NCBI GenBank assembly: GCA_902529645.1
Contig: CABZXO010000002.1
Span: forward strand, 62,001 to 126,000
DNA: 64,000 nt
From: an uncultured Pelagibacteraceae bacterium
GTDB lineage: Bacteria > Pseudomonadota > Alphaproteobacteria > Pelagibacterales > Pelagibacteraceae
Reading direction: 5' to 3'
Within the stretch, counting starts at the first letter, position 1. The number at the start of each line of letters is the position of its first letter. Both the position numbers and the translations under genes were made by a program. Of this stretch, positions 8,476 to 19,286 are shown piece after piece. The notes beneath the pieces are model-generated. The model searched no databases. It had not been told where the DNA came from and was given only the letters and a program-made list of their open reading frames with translations.

Positions 8476-10761
8476 ATGAAAAAAACAAAAATTGATCGTT
8501 ACACAGATAAAGAAGCTTTAGATTTTCATCAAGACAAAAAACCAGGCAAGATTGAGATTATTTCTTCTAAAAATATGATAACTAAACGAGATCTTGCTTT
8601 AGCATACTCTCCGGGAGTTGCTGCACCAGTTAAAAAAATAAGCGAGGACCCAGAGGCTGCTTACGATTATACAAGTAAAGGAAACCTTGTTGCTGTAATA
8701 AGTAATGGTTCGGCAATATTAGGGATGGGAAATTTAGGTGCTCTTGCATCGAAGCCGGTGATGGAAGGAAAGGCTGTATTATTTAAAAGATTTGCAGATA
8801 TCGATTCAATTGATTTAGAGATTGATTGTAATAATTCAGATGAAATTATAAATTCAATTAAAAATTTTTCACCTAGCTTTGGTGGAATAAACTTAGAAGA
8901 CATAGCTGCCCCAGATTGTTTTATAATTGAACAGAAATTAAAAGAAATTTTGGATATTCCAGTTTTTCATGATGATCAACATGGGACAGCAATTATAACG
9001 ACCGCAGCATTAATTAATGCCTTAGATATTTGTGGAAAATCAATTAAAAAAATTAAAGTTGTAGTTAATGGTGCTGGAGCTTCAGCACAAGCTTGTACTG
9101 AGTTATTTATAAACTCGGGGGTAAAATCTGAAAATATAATAATGCTAGACAGAAAGGGCGTGATTTACGAAGGAAGAACTGAAGGAATTGATCAATGGAA
9201 ATCCAGATATGCGGTTAAAACCAAAACTAGAAATTTAGAGGATGCTGTTAAAGGTGCAGATGTTTTTTTAGGGTTGTCTGCAAAAGGTGTTTTGAAAAAA
9301 GAGATGGTTAAATCAATGGCAAAAAATCCAATTATATTTGCCTGTGCAAACCCTGATCCAGAAATCACTCCAGAAGAAGTTAATCAGGTTAGATCTGATG
9401 CAATTATTGCAACTGGACGATCAGATTACCCTAATCAAGTAAATAATTTAATTGGTTTCCCCTATATCTTCAGAGGGGCTTTAGATGTTAGATCAAAAAC
9501 AATAAATGAAGAAATGAAAGTTGCTGCAGCTAATGCGATAGCTAAACTTGCAAGAGAGGATGTTCCAGATGAGGTTGTCGCGGCCATGGGTGGTGAAAGG
9601 CCACATTATGGAAAAGATTATATTATTCCATCTACATTTGATCCTAGATTAATCAGTGTGATACCAGCAGCTGTAGCAAAAGCAGCAATAGATAGTGGTG
9701 TAGCAAGAAAAAATATAGATAATTTTGATGATTATAAAGAACGATTAAAACAGAGACTAGATCCAACAGTAACTATTATGCAGGGTATAAATTCATTTAT
9801 TAAAAAAAATCAGAAAAAAATTGTTTTTGCAGATGGTGAAGATGAAAATACTTTAAAGGCTGCAATTGCATTTAAAAATTCAAAATTAGGTATTCCGATT
9901 TTAGTTGGAAAAGAGAAAAAAATTAAAGAGCAAATAAAAAAAATTGGTTACAGTGAAAATTTTGACATTGAAATTGTTAATTCAAAAAATGAAGAAAAAA
10001 GAAAAAAGTATGTAAAAGATTTATTTGAAAAATTACAAAGAGAACAAGGTTTATTAGAAAGAGATTGTGATAGAATGATAAGAAATGATAGAGTTGTCTG
10101 GGCAACAAGCATGGTTGCTTGCGGTGATGCAGATGGGGCTGTAACAGGAAATACCAGACGTTTTGGGTCCTCTTTAGAGAAAATCAAACAAGTTGTTGAT
10201 GTTAGAAAAGGAGAGATAATGTTTGGATTAAACATGATAGTTCATAAAGGAAAAACTATTTTTATCGGTGATACTAGCGTACACGAATATCCAACATCAG
10301 AACAAATGGCTGAAATAGCGGTATCTGCAGCAAGAGTGGTAAGACTGTTTGGATTTGATCCAAAAGTGGCTTTTATATCTCATTCCACATTTGGACAGCC
10401 TCTTACGAGTAGAACTAAACATATTCGTAATGCAGTTGAAATATTAAAAGAAAGAAAGGTTGACTTTGAATTTGATGGAGATATGCAGCCAGATGTTGCT
10501 CTTGACCCAGAATACCAAGAACTTTACCCTTTTGCAAAAATTGTTGGCAAAGCAAATATTTTAATAATGCCTGGACAACATAGTGCTGCAATTTCATATA
10601 AATTAATGAAGACTTTAGGAGAAACTAAAGTTATTGGTCCCTTACTTATAGGACTTGGACTTCCAATAGAAATTGCGCCTTTAAGATCATCAACTTCTGA
10701 AATACTGAACCTGGCATCAATAGCAGCTTACTCTTCTCAGGTAATTGATTACAATAAATAA
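8476..10761 (+). CDS. maeB: NADP-dependent malic enzyme with phosphotransacetylase-like domain
   Basis: Malic enzyme N-domain (LALAYSPGVAAP, FHDDQHGTA) plus PTA-like C-domain; about 761 aa. Confidence 0.96.
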   Translation: MKKTKIDRYTDKEALDFHQDKKPGKIEIISSKNMITKRDLALAYSPGVAAPVKKISEDPEAAYDYTSKGNLVAVISNGSAILGMGNLGALASKPVMEGKAVLFKRFADIDSIDLEIDCNNSDEIINSIKNFSPSFGGINLEDIAAPDCFIIEQKLKEILDIPVFHDDQHGTAIITTAALINALDICGKSIKKIKVVVNGAGASAQACTELFINSGVKSENIIMLDRKGVIYEGRTEGIDQWKSRYAVKTKTRNLEDAVKGADVFLGLSAKGVLKKEMVKSMAKNPIIFACANPDPEITPEEVNQVRSDAIIATGRSDYPNQVNNLIGFPYIFRGALDVRSKTINEEMKVAAANAIAKLAREDVPDEVVAAMGGERPHYGKDYIIPSTFDPRLISVIPAAVAKAAIDSGVARKNIDNFDDYKERLKQRLDPTVTIMQGINSFIKKNQKKIVFADGEDENTLKAAIAFKNSKLGIPILVGKEKKIKEQIKKIGYSENFDIEIVNSKNEEKRKKYVKDLFEKLQREQGLLERDCDRMIRNDRVVWATSMVACGDADGAVTGNTRRFGSSLEKIKQVVDVRKGEIMFGLNMIVHKGKTIFIGDTSVHEYPTSEQMAEIAVSAARVVRLFGFDPKVAFISHSTFGQPLTSRTKHIRNAVEILKERKVDFEFDGDMQPDVALDPEYQELYPFAKIVGKANILIMPGQHSAAISYKLMKTLGETKVIGPLLIGLGLPIEIAPLRSSTSEILNLASIAAYSSQVIDYNK

Positions 10762-11355
10762 CTATTCACGTTGAATTCGTAAATCTTCAAGAAGTATAAT
10801 ACTGGCAATTACATCTTCAACATCAAGAATTTCTTTAGCCTCACTTATTACTAAATCTTTTTCTTCTATAGTCAAAGCAATACCATAAACATAAACTTTT
10901 TTCTTATAGGTATCTATTTGATAATTGGTTGCTTTTATATTTTTATTTAAAATTATTGCTGTTCTTAATTGAGAAGTAATAAGTAAATCTTTTGCAGATT
11001 GTTTGAAATTAAACTCTTCTTTAAGCTTAATATCATTTCTAACTGATCTAGCACCCTTAGTTTCCCAGGCTAATTTTGTAATTATTAATTTTTCTTCTGG
11101 GTTATCTACTTTTCCAGTTATAAAAATTCTCCCATCTAAAACTTTAGTTTTTACAGCTAAGAGGTATTTTTTATCTTTGGCTAGAATTTTTGCAGTTATA
11201 CTTTTTTGCATAATGGAATCATCTATTTGAGTACCAACTGTTCTAGGATCTAAAGCAACTGAAACACCTGTTCCAAAAAGACCCTTGGAGCCTACTCCAA
11301 CACAACTAGTTAAAAAAAAGCTCATTAAGATAAAGGTTAATAATTTATTTTTCAT
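10762..11355 (-). CDS. BON domain lipoprotein
   Basis: Lipobox LTSC, two BON-like repeats. Confidence 0.85.
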   Translation of the reverse strand: MKNKLLTFILMSFFLTSCVGVGSKGLFGTGVSVALDPRTVGTQIDDSIMQKSITAKILAKDKKYLLAVKTKVLDGRIFITGKVDNPEEKLIITKLAWETKGARSVRNDIKLKEEFNFKQSAKDLLITSQLRTAIILNKNIKATNYQIDTYKKKVYVYGIALTIEEKDLVISEAKEILDVEDVIASIILLEDLRIQRE

Positions 11356-12208
11356 TTTTTAATTCTATGCAATAATTATATATTTCTTTGTTTGGTAAGT
11401 TGGTGCTTTCACTTAAAATGTCTATAATTTCTTTAGTAGATAATTTGTAAAACATTTTTTTTATTATATTCTTATCTGATTCATTTAGTTTTTGAGATAT
11501 ATTTTTATTTATTTTTTTTTCAGATATTACAACTGTAAGCTCACCTTTTGGCTCTTTTTCAAATAATTCCAATTCATCTACATTTTTCCTAATAAATTCC
11601 TCATACATTTTTGTCATCTCTCTGCAAAAAACTATCTTTCTCCCAGTAAAATTCCTTTTTATTTCAGGTATGATTTTGTTAATTTTTTTTGGAGAAATAA
11701 AAAAAACTAAAGAATTTTCAAATGCAGAAAATTTTTTTAATTCATTTGATAAATTCTGTTTTTTATCTGGAAAAAAACCACAAAACAAAAATTTATCAGA
11801 AAATCCACTAATTGAAATAGCTGCAGCAAGTGCGGACGGTCCTGGAATAGGGAATATTTTTATACCATTATTAATACACTCATTAACTAATATTGATCCT
11901 GGATCTGAAATAATAGGTGTACCAGCATCAGATATCAAAGAAATTATTTTTCCAGAATTAAGATAATCAATAATTTTTATTAAGTTTTTTTTTTCATTAA
12001 ATTTATGATTTGAAATTAACTTTGATTTTATTTGATATTTATTTAAAAGATTTTTTGATATTCGAGTATCTTCACATAAAATATAATCAGATTTTTCTAA
12101 AACCTCAATTGCTCTTAAAGTTATATCTTTAAGATTCCCCAAAGGAGTCGACACTAAATAAAGGCCATTTTCATATTCTTTTAACTTAAATTGTGGTTTT
12201 ATGATCAT
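11345..12208 (-). CDS. rsmI: 16S rRNA (cytidine-2'-O)-methyltransferase RsmI
   Basis: LYLVSTPLGNLKDITLRAIEVL, CEDTR, SDAGTPIISDPG. Confidence 0.96.
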   Translation of the reverse strand: MIIKPQFKLKEYENGLYLVSTPLGNLKDITLRAIEVLEKSDYILCEDTRISKNLLNKYQIKSKLISNHKFNEKKNLIKIIDYLNSGKIISLISDAGTPIISDPGSILVNECINNGIKIFPIPGPSALAAAISISGFSDKFLFCGFFPDKKQNLSNELKKFSAFENSLVFFISPKKINKIIPEIKRNFTGRKIVFCREMTKMYEEFIRKNVDELELFEKEPKGELTVVISEKKINKNISQKLNESDKNIIKKMFYKLSTKEIIDILSESTNLPNKEIYNYCIELKNEK

Positions 12209-12242
12209 AATTTAGCTTAAAAAATATTATACTAACATCAAA

Positions 12243-13397
12243 ATGACTAAATTAATTAAAATTATTTATTTGATTATTTTAAGTTTTTACTTTCTTTTTC
12301 TGCCACCAGTAAGCGCTCAAGAAAAAATAAAAATAGGATTATTAGTCCCTATGACTGGAGAAAATAAAAAAATTGGAGAATCGATTATTAAAGCAGTTGG
12401 ATTAGCTGTAAAAGATATTGATAATGATTTTATAGAAATCTTTCCAAAAGATACAGCAACTAAAGCTAATCAAACCTTAAAATCAGCATTTGAATTGAGT
12501 GAAATGGGGGTAAAAATTGTAATTGGACCCGTGTTTTATGAAAGTTTAACTTATTTAGATGAAATGAAGGATTTAACATTTTTATCATTAACTAATAAAA
12601 CTTTAGATCTTCCCAAAAATATAATTTCTGCTGGAATCAATTCTACATCACAATTTAATACAATAAAAAAATTTTTAGATTCTAATAAAATAAAAAAGAC
12701 TATTTTTTTAACACCTATAGAAGATTATGAGTTTGAGGTTAAAAAAGGAATGAAAAATTCAAAAATAAAAATTTATAAAGATTATGAGTATGATACTGAA
12801 CCCACAAAACTAACTAAGCAAATAGAAGAAATTACAAATTACAGAATTAGAAAACAAAATTTAGAAAATGAGATAAAAAGAGTAAAAAATTCAAATGAAC
12901 CCAACAAAGAAAAAAAAATCAAGAGATTAGAAAAAAAATACTCATTAGGTGGTTTAGACTTTGAAGCTGTTGTAATTGCAGATTTTGATGAAAGTCTAAA
13001 AAGTGTATCAACATCACTTTTATACACAGATGTTCTTCCTAAAAACAAATATTTTATAACTTTAAATCAATGGTTTGACGAAAGTTTATTAAACGAAACT
13101 GATATTCAGCCTTTATACTATCCATCAATAAATAAAGAAAATTTTGATAAGTACAAAATAAAGTATTTTAACGCATTTAATGAGGATCCTACCCATTTAT
13201 CTTTATTGAGTTATGATCTTGTTGGCTTAGTTTATTATTTATCGTTAAACTCAAATGTGGAAAACTTAAACAAAATTTTTAAAAGAAAAAATTCATTTAA
13301 AGGAAAAATAGGAATTTTTGATATCAAAAATAATAAAATTAATCATAGACTTAATTTTTATAAAATTGAGAACCAAAGACTTATAGAAATTTTTTAA
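12243..13397 (+). CDS. penicillin-binding protein activator / periplasmic binding-like protein
   Basis: Signal peptide, IKIGLLVPMTGENKKIGESI..AVGLAV, FEAVVIADFDESL. Confidence 0.7.
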   Translation: MTKLIKIIYLIILSFYFLFLPPVSAQEKIKIGLLVPMTGENKKIGESIIKAVGLAVKDIDNDFIEIFPKDTATKANQTLKSAFELSEMGVKIVIGPVFYESLTYLDEMKDLTFLSLTNKTLDLPKNIISAGINSTSQFNTIKKFLDSNKIKKTIFLTPIEDYEFEVKKGMKNSKIKIYKDYEYDTEPTKLTKQIEEITNYRIRKQNLENEIKRVKNSNEPNKEKKIKRLEKKYSLGGLDFEAVVIADFDESLKSVSTSLLYTDVLPKNKYFITLNQWFDESLLNETDIQPLYYPSINKENFDKYKIKYFNAFNEDPTHLSLLSYDLVGLVYYLSLNSNVENLNKIFKRKNSFKGKIGIFDIKNNKINHRLNFYKIENQRLIEIF

Positions 13398-13983
13398 TTT
13401 TTTTAAAAGCTTGGTATCTATGATCCATTTTATATTTTTGAGATGGCTTCATTTCTCCAAAAGTTTTTCTTTTTTTTAAAGGAATAAAAATTGGGTCATA
13501 GCCAAATCCATTATTTCCTCGCGGCTTATCTGAGATATAACCCTCTACTTTTCCCAGGACACATGCAATTTTTTTATTTAGGTATGAAATAGAAAGAGCA
13601 CAAATAAATCTAGCTTTAATTTTTTTAATTTTCCAATTTTTATCTTTTTTCTTTAGCTCTCTGTAAACTCTTCTGATAGCTTTACTAAAATCTCCATATT
13701 TTCCTCCCCACCTTGCAGAATAAATTCCAGGATTTTTATTCAAAAAATCTATCTCTAAACCCGAGTCGTCAGCCAAACATATTAGTCCTGTTTTTTTTGA
13801 AAAATATTTAGATTTAATTAAAGAATTCTCTTTAAAGGTCTTACCATTTTCAATTGGGCTTCTAAGATTAAACGATGATGTAGAATAAATTTTTATACTT
13901 TTTGGCAACAAATTCTTGATTTCACGTAGTTTTCCCCTGTTATTAGTACCAATAAGTAATTTATTAATTTTTTGTTTTGACAT
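13381..13983 (-). CDS. rdgB: non-canonical purine NTP pyrophosphatase (RdgB/HAM1)
   Basis: LLIGTNNRGKLREI, ADDSGLEIDFLNKNPGIYSARWGG, GFGYDPIF. Confidence 0.95.
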   Translation of the reverse strand: MSKQKINKLLIGTNNRGKLREIKNLLPKSIKIYSTSSFNLRSPIENGKTFKENSLIKSKYFSKKTGLICLADDSGLEIDFLNKNPGIYSARWGGKYGDFSKAIRRVYRELKKKDKNWKIKKIKARFICALSISYLNKKIACVLGKVEGYISDKPRGNNGFGYDPIFIPLKKRKTFGEMKPSQKYKMDHRYQAFKKIKKFL

Positions 13984-14011
13984 CTAGAAATTATCAAAAT
14001 CCATACCATAT
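13984..14011 (+). promoter_or_regulatory. candidate RpoH-type promoter for grpE: CTAGAA-N14-TACCATAT
   Basis: Resembles CTTGAA / CCCCATNT; -10-like octamer ends 8 nt before the grpE ATG. Confidence 0.5.
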
Positions 14012-14019
14012 AAGAACGT

Positions 14020-14673
14020 ATGGAAAAAGAAGAAAACCAAAATAGCACTTCTGCAAATCAAAACCAGGATGCGGTAAAAGAAACTGATAAACCTGAAGAA
14101 AACTTAGCAGAAGAAAATAAACAAGAAACAGACAAAGATCCTAAAGAAGAAATTAAAGAACCAACTCCAGAGGAAAAAATTATTGAACTCGAAGATAAAG
14201 TAGCAAGAACTTTTGCTGAAATGGAAAATCAAAGAAGAAGGTTTGAAAAAGAAAAAGAAGATGCTTTTGAATATGGTGGCTATAGTTTTGCTAAAGAAGC
14301 ATTAAATTTGATTGATAACTTAGATAGATCAAAACATGTTCTTGAAAGTGATGATAAGTTAAAAGAGACTGAAGCATTAAAAAAAACCTTAGAACATTTA
14401 GAAATTATTAAAAAAGATCTAATCTCAATATTTAAAAAAAATAACATTAAACCAATTGATAGCCTCAACAAAAAACTAGATCCAAACTTTCATCAAGCAA
14501 TGATGGAAATTGAAGACGACACTAAAGAACCTGGAACAATAGTGCAGGAAATTCAAAAAGGCTTTACGATAAAAGACAGATTGCTTAGACCCTCATTAGT
14601 AGGAGTGTCAAAAAAAATTGAAATTAAAGAGGAAAAAACTCAGGAAAATAAGGAAATTTCAGAAAATAAATAA
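14020..14673 (+). CDS. grpE: nucleotide exchange factor GrpE
   Basis: Acidic N-terminus, AEMENQRRRFEKEKEDA, NPNFHQAM-like motif, upstream of dnaK. Confidence 0.95.
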   Translation: MEKEENQNSTSANQNQDAVKETDKPEENLAEENKQETDKDPKEEIKEPTPEEKIIELEDKVARTFAEMENQRRRFEKEKEDAFEYGGYSFAKEALNLIDNLDRSKHVLESDDKLKETEALKKTLEHLEIIKKDLISIFKKNNIKPIDSLNKKLDPNFHQAMMEIEDDTKEPGTIVQEIQKGFTIKDRLLRPSLVGVSKKIEIKEEKTQENKEISENK

Positions 14674-14685
14674 TTATGAGATCAA

Positions 14686-14713
14686 CTTGTAGTTTCACAT
14701 TTAAACCCTATAT
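14686..14713 (+). promoter_or_regulatory. candidate RpoH-type promoter for dnaK: CTTGTA-N14-CCCTATAT
   Basis: In the grpE-dnaK gap, -10-like octamer 23 nt before the dnaK ATG. Confidence 0.6.
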
Positions 14714-14736
14714 GACGAAAGAGAGACATTAATATT

Positions 14737-16662
14737 ATGAGCAAAATTATTGGAATAGATTTAGGAACAACAAATTCTTGTGTTGCCATTATGGAAGGAA
14801 CACAAGCTAAAGTTTTAGAAAATGCTGAAGGAGCAAGAACTACTCCATCAGTAGTAGCATTTACAGATGAAAACGAAAAATTAATCGGACAACCTGCAAA
14901 AAGACAGGCTGTTACAAATCCTGAAAATACTATCTTTGCTGTAAAAAGATTAATTGGAAGAAATTTTGATGACCCAACAGTGAAAAAAGATGTGGAGGCT
15001 GCACCTTTTAAAATAGTTAATTCTGAAAAAGGTGATGCTTGGATTGAAGCTAAAGGAGAAAAATATTCACCTTCTCAAATATCAGCGTTCATTTTACAAA
15101 AAATGAAAGAAACAGCAGAAAAATATTTAGGTCAGGCTGTTACTAAAGCTGTGATTACAGTACCAGCGTACTTTAACGATGCACAAAGACAAGCTACTAA
15201 AGATGCTGGGAAAATTGCAGGGTTAGAAGTTTTAAGAATTATTAATGAACCAACTGCAGCATCACTTGCGTATGGTTTAGACAAAAAACAAAATAAAAAA
15301 ATTGCCGTATATGATTTAGGTGGAGGAACATTTGATGTTTCTATCTTAGAATTGGGTGATGGTGTATTTGAAGTTAAATCAACTAATGGTGATACTTTTT
15401 TAGGTGGCGAAGATTTTGATAATGCTGTTGTAGATTATTTAGTTTCTGAATTTAAAAAAGATAACGGAATTGATCTTAAGTCAGATAAACTTGCTTTACA
15501 AAGATTAAAAGAAGCTGCAGAAAAAGCAAAAATAGAATTATCATCTGCAGAACAAACAGATATTAATTTGCCTTTTATTACAGCAGATAAAACAGGTCCA
15601 AAACATATTAATTTAAAAATGACTAGAGCAAAACTTGAAGCTTTAGTTGAGGACTTAATTGTTAGAACAATGCCTCCGTGCAAAACTGCTTTGAAAGATG
15701 CAGGAGTTACAGCAAGCGAAATTGATGAAGTAGTTATGGTTGGTGGTATGACTAGAATGCCAAAAGTAATTGAAGAAGTTAAAAACTTTTTTGGAAAAGA
15801 CCCTAACAAAAGTGTTAACCCGGATGAAGTAGTTGCTATGGGAGCAGCTATTCAGGCGGGAGTGTTACAAGGTGATGTTAAAGACGTACTTCTATTAGAT
15901 GTAACTCCTCTATCACTTGGTATCGAAACACTTGGTGGAGTTTCTACAAAACTGATTGATAAAAACACAACAATACCAACCAAAAAAAGCCAAGTTTTCT
16001 CAACTGCTGAAGATAATCAGCCAGCAGTATCTATTAGAGTTCTACAAGGTGAGAGAGAAATGGCGGCCGACAATAAAGCTTTGGGTAACTTTGAACTAGT
16101 GGGTATTGCACCAGCGCCAAGAGGAGTGCCTCAAATTGAAGTTACATTTGATATTGATGCTAATGGTATCGTAAATGTTTCAGCAAAAGACAAGGGAACT
16201 GGTAAAGAACAGAAAATTCAAATTCAAGCTTCAGGTGGACTAAGTGATGAAGAAATTGAAAAAATGGTTAAAGATGCAGAAGCTAACAAAGAAGCTGATA
16301 AGAAAAAAAGAGAGTCGGTTGATGTTAGAAATCAAGCTGATACTCTAATTCACTCTACTGAAAAAAATTTAAAAGAGCATGGATCAAAAATTACTGATGC
16401 AGAGAAAAAAGCAATTGAAGAAGCATCATCTGCTGTAAAAGAAGCTTTAAAGGGTGAAGATATTGAGGATATTAAGAAAAAAACCGAAGCTTTAGTTCAA
16501 GCTTCAATGAAACTTGGAGAAGCAATCTATAAATCACAACAAAGCGCAAAACCAGAGGCTGGAAAAGATGACGATAATGGTGATGCAGGTAAAAAAGACG
16601 AGAATGTTGTTGATGCTGATTTCGAAGAAGTAAAAGACGAAAATAAAGAAAAAAGCGCTTAA
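14737..16662 (+). CDS. dnaK: chaperone DnaK (Hsp70)
   Basis: [18 protein letters not shown], full-length 641 aa. Confidence 0.99.
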   Translation: MSKIIGIDLGTTNSCVAIMEGTQAKVLENAEGARTTPSVVAFTDENEKLIGQPAKRQAVTNPENTIFAVKRLIGRNFDDPTVKKDVEAAPFKIVNSEKGDAWIEAKGEKYSPSQISAFILQKMKETAEKYLGQAVTKAVITVPAYFNDAQRQATKDAGKIAGLEVLRIINEPTAASLAYGLDKKQNKKIAVYDLGGGTFDVSILELGDGVFEVKSTNGDTFLGGEDFDNAVVDYLVSEFKKDNGIDLKSDKLALQRLKEAAEKAKIELSSAEQTDINLPFITADKTGPKHINLKMTRAKLEALVEDLIVRTMPPCKTALKDAGVTASEIDEVVMVGGMTRMPKVIEEVKNFFGKDPNKSVNPDEVVAMGAAIQAGVLQGDVKDVLLLDVTPLSLGIETLGGVSTKLIDKNTTIPTKKSQVFSTAEDNQPAVSIRVLQGEREMAADNKALGNFELVGIAPAPRGVPQIEVTFDIDANGIVNVSAKDKGTGKEQKIQIQASGGLSDEEIEKMVKDAEANKEADKKKRESVDVRNQADTLIHSTEKNLKEHGSKITDAEKKAIEEASSAVKEALKGEDIEDIKKKTEALVQASMKLGEAIYKSQQSAKPEAGKDDDNGDAGKKDENVVDADFEEVKDENKEKSA

Positions 16663-16691
16663 ACTGACATTTAATTGTCTGGGGTAATTTG

Positions 16692-17819
16692 ATGGGTAAA
16701 AGAGACTATTATGATGTCCTAGGCGTCAATAAAAGCGCAAACTCTGAAGAATTAAAATCTGCATACAGAAAGTTAGCCGTTAAGTACCATCCTGATAAAA
16801 ATCCTGGAGACTCAAAAGCAGAAGAAAAATTTAAAGAAGCTAGTGAAGCTTACGGAATTCTTTCAGACAAAGAAAAAAAACAAAACTACGACAACTTTGG
16901 ACATGCCGCTTTTGAAAATAGTGGTGGAAGACCAGGTAGTGGTTTTGGTGGTTTTAGTGGAGCAGACTTTTCAGATATTTTTGAGGATTTTTTTGGAGAT
17001 TTTGGTGGAGGTGGAAGGTCTAGAAGCAGAAAATCAAATAATAGAGGCTCTGACTTAAGATATGATTTATCAATTTCTCTTGAAGAGGCTTACAGTGGAA
17101 AAAAACAAGACATAAAATTTTCAACAACAGAACAGTGTGGTACATGCAGAGGAAATGGATCTAGGCCAGGTTATTCACCAGACAGATGCTCTTATTGTGG
17201 AGGTAGTGGTAGAATTAGGTCTAACCAAGGTTTTTTTACTGTCCAACAAACATGTCCTCAATGCAATGGAAATGGTGAGGAAATAACAAATCCTTGTAAT
17301 GATTGTAATGGCCAAGGTAAAAAGCAAGCTTCTAAGAAAATTTCTGTGACAATTCCAAAAGGTGTAGACGACGGAACAAGAATTAGATTAGCAGGAAAAG
17401 GTGAAGCTGGAACAAGAGGTGGAGCGACAGGTGATCTTTATTTATTTATTAATGTGAATTCTCATAACTTATTTAAAAGGTCTGATGAAAATTTATTTTT
17501 TGAGTTTCCACTTTCTCTTGCAGATGCAGCATTAGGAACAACAATAGAAATTCCAACTATTGATGGTGGAAAAGCCAAAATTAAAATTCCTGATGGAACT
17601 CAAAATGGTAAACAATTTAGATTAAAGGGTAAAGGTATGCCATTTATGAGAAGAGGCGATTTCGGGGACTTATATGTTCAAGTTAAAACAGAGGTGCCTG
17701 TATATTTAAATAAAAAACAAAAAGAATTATTAGAGCAATTTAGAGAAATTGAAAACGATAAATCAAATCCAAGTATTAAAAAATTTTTTCAAAAAGCAAA
17801 AGATTTCTGGAAAAACTAA
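16692..17819 (+). CDS. dnaJ: chaperone DnaJ
   Basis: J domain with HPD, G/F region, four CxxCxGxG-like zinc repeats. Confidence 0.98.
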   Translation: MGKRDYYDVLGVNKSANSEELKSAYRKLAVKYHPDKNPGDSKAEEKFKEASEAYGILSDKEKKQNYDNFGHAAFENSGGRPGSGFGGFSGADFSDIFEDFFGDFGGGGRSRSRKSNNRGSDLRYDLSISLEEAYSGKKQDIKFSTTEQCGTCRGNGSRPGYSPDRCSYCGGSGRIRSNQGFFTVQQTCPQCNGNGEEITNPCNDCNGQGKKQASKKISVTIPKGVDDGTRIRLAGKGEAGTRGGATGDLYLFINVNSHNLFKRSDENLFFEFPLSLADAALGTTIEIPTIDGGKAKIKIPDGTQNGKQFRLKGKGMPFMRRGDFGDLYVQVKTEVPVYLNKKQKELLEQFREIENDKSNPSIKKFFQKAKDFWKN

Positions 17820-17855
17820 AAGACTAATCTTCTAAAAAGGGTTAATATTCGCTAA

Positions 17856-18632
17856 ATGAAAAAAATTAATTTAGCTATTTCAGGTTGCATGGGCAGGATG
17901 GGCCAGCAATTAATTAAGTCTTCTAAGAAAAATAAAAACTTCAAACTAATTGCACTTACAGAAAATAGATTAATAAATAAAAAGTTTAATGGAGTTAAAC
18001 CTGAATTAAATTCCGACAAAGCTTTTAAAAAAACTGATGTTATTATTGATTTTACGGTACCAAATTGTACTCTTGAAATTCTAAAAATAGCATCAAAACT
18101 AAGGAAAAAAGTAGTAATTGGTACTACAGGATTTACAAGGAACCAGGAAAATCAAATTAAAAAATATTCAAAAAAAATACCTATTCTAAAAGCAGGTAAC
18201 ATGAGCTTGGGCGTAAATTTATTAATGTATTTAACAGAGATTGCATCAAAATCACTAAATGATGAATACTTAAGCAAAATATTTGAGGTACATCACAAAC
18301 ATAAAAAAGACTACCCTTCTGGTACTGCCTTAATGCTTGGAAAAGGAATTGCAGATGGAAAAAGTAAAAATTTATACAATTTAATTGGAAAAAAATTTTT
18401 AAATAAAAAATCTTTTCCATATGGAAAAAAAATTAATTTTAATTCTATAAGAAAAGGTGAAATTATTGGTGAACACGAAGTGAAATTCTCAAGTGGAAAA
18501 GAAATAATTACATTAAACCATGAGGCTTTTGATAGAGCACTTTACTCAGATGGAGCTTTAACTGCTTCTAAATGGTTGATGAAAAAAAAACCAGGCTTAT
18601 ATTCTATGAGAGATTTGCTAAATTTTTCATAA
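17856..18632 (+). CDS. dapB: 4-hydroxy-tetrahydrodipicolinate reductase
   Basis: ISGCMGRMGQ, EVHHKHKKDYPSGTAL. Confidence 0.96.
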   Translation: MKKINLAISGCMGRMGQQLIKSSKKNKNFKLIALTENRLINKKFNGVKPELNSDKAFKKTDVIIDFTVPNCTLEILKIASKLRKKVVIGTTGFTRNQENQIKKYSKKIPILKAGNMSLGVNLLMYLTEIASKSLNDEYLSKIFEVHHKHKKDYPSGTALMLGKGIADGKSKNLYNLIGKKFLNKKSFPYGKKINFNSIRKGEIIGEHEVKFSSGKEIITLNHEAFDRALYSDGALTASKWLMKKKPGLYSMRDLLNFS

Positions 18633-19285
18633 TGGATGAAAAACAAAAAGCGAAAATAATTATTAAAACTCTAAATAAAATTTATCCAAAAGCACCTGTT
18701 CCACTTAAAAGTAAAAATACTTTCACACTATTAATTTCTGTACTGCTTTCAGCACAATGTACTGATGTAAATGTTAATAATGTAACAAAAGATATCTATC
18801 CTAAATACTATAAACCAGAACACTTTGTGAGATTAGGAAGAAAAAAAATTGAAAAATTAATAAAAAAAATTGGTATTTTTAGAATTAAAGCCAAAAGTAT
18901 TTACTTAATGTCAAAACAAGTGTTAGAAAAACATAAAGGGAAAGTACCTAAAACCTTTGAAGAACTTGAAAAATTACCTGGTGTAGGACATAAAACAGCA
19001 AGCGTAGTAATGTCTCAAGGATTTGGATATCCAGCTTTTGCGGTTGATACTCATATTCATAGACTTGCACAACGATGGGGTTTAACAAGTGGGAAAAATG
19101 TAATTCAAACTGAAAAAGATTTAAAAAGAATATTTCCTAAAAAAACCTGGTCCAAGCTTCATCTGCAAATAATTTTTTATGGTAGAGAATATTGTAAGGC
19201 TAGAGATTGTTATGGTTTAAGCTGTAAAATATGTACTACTTGCTACCCAAATAGAAAAAAACCTGTTATTACCAAAAAAGCTTAA
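18632..19285 (+). CDS. nth: endonuclease III
   Basis: LLSAQCTDVNVN, LPGVGHKTASVV, C-terminal Cys cluster CKARDCYGLSCKICTTC. Confidence 0.96.
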   Translation: MDEKQKAKIIIKTLNKIYPKAPVPLKSKNTFTLLISVLLSAQCTDVNVNNVTKDIYPKYYKPEHFVRLGRKKIEKLIKKIGIFRIKAKSIYLMSKQVLEKHKGKVPKTFEELEKLPGVGHKTASVVMSQGFGYPAFAVDTHIHRLAQRWGLTSGKNVIQTEKDLKRIFPKKTWSKLHLQIIFYGREYCKARDCYGLSCKICTTCYPNRKKPVITKKA

Positions 19286-19286
19286 T

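Noticed and set aside
15435-15809. 124-aa minus-strand ORF opposite dnaK
   Set aside because: Shadow ORF antisense to a highly conserved gene; dnaK is a known source of such long antisense frames, and the translation resembles no family I recognise.
16843-17058. 71-aa plus-strand ORF inside dnaJ
   Set aside because: Alternative frame through the Gly-rich region of dnaJ; low-complexity translation.
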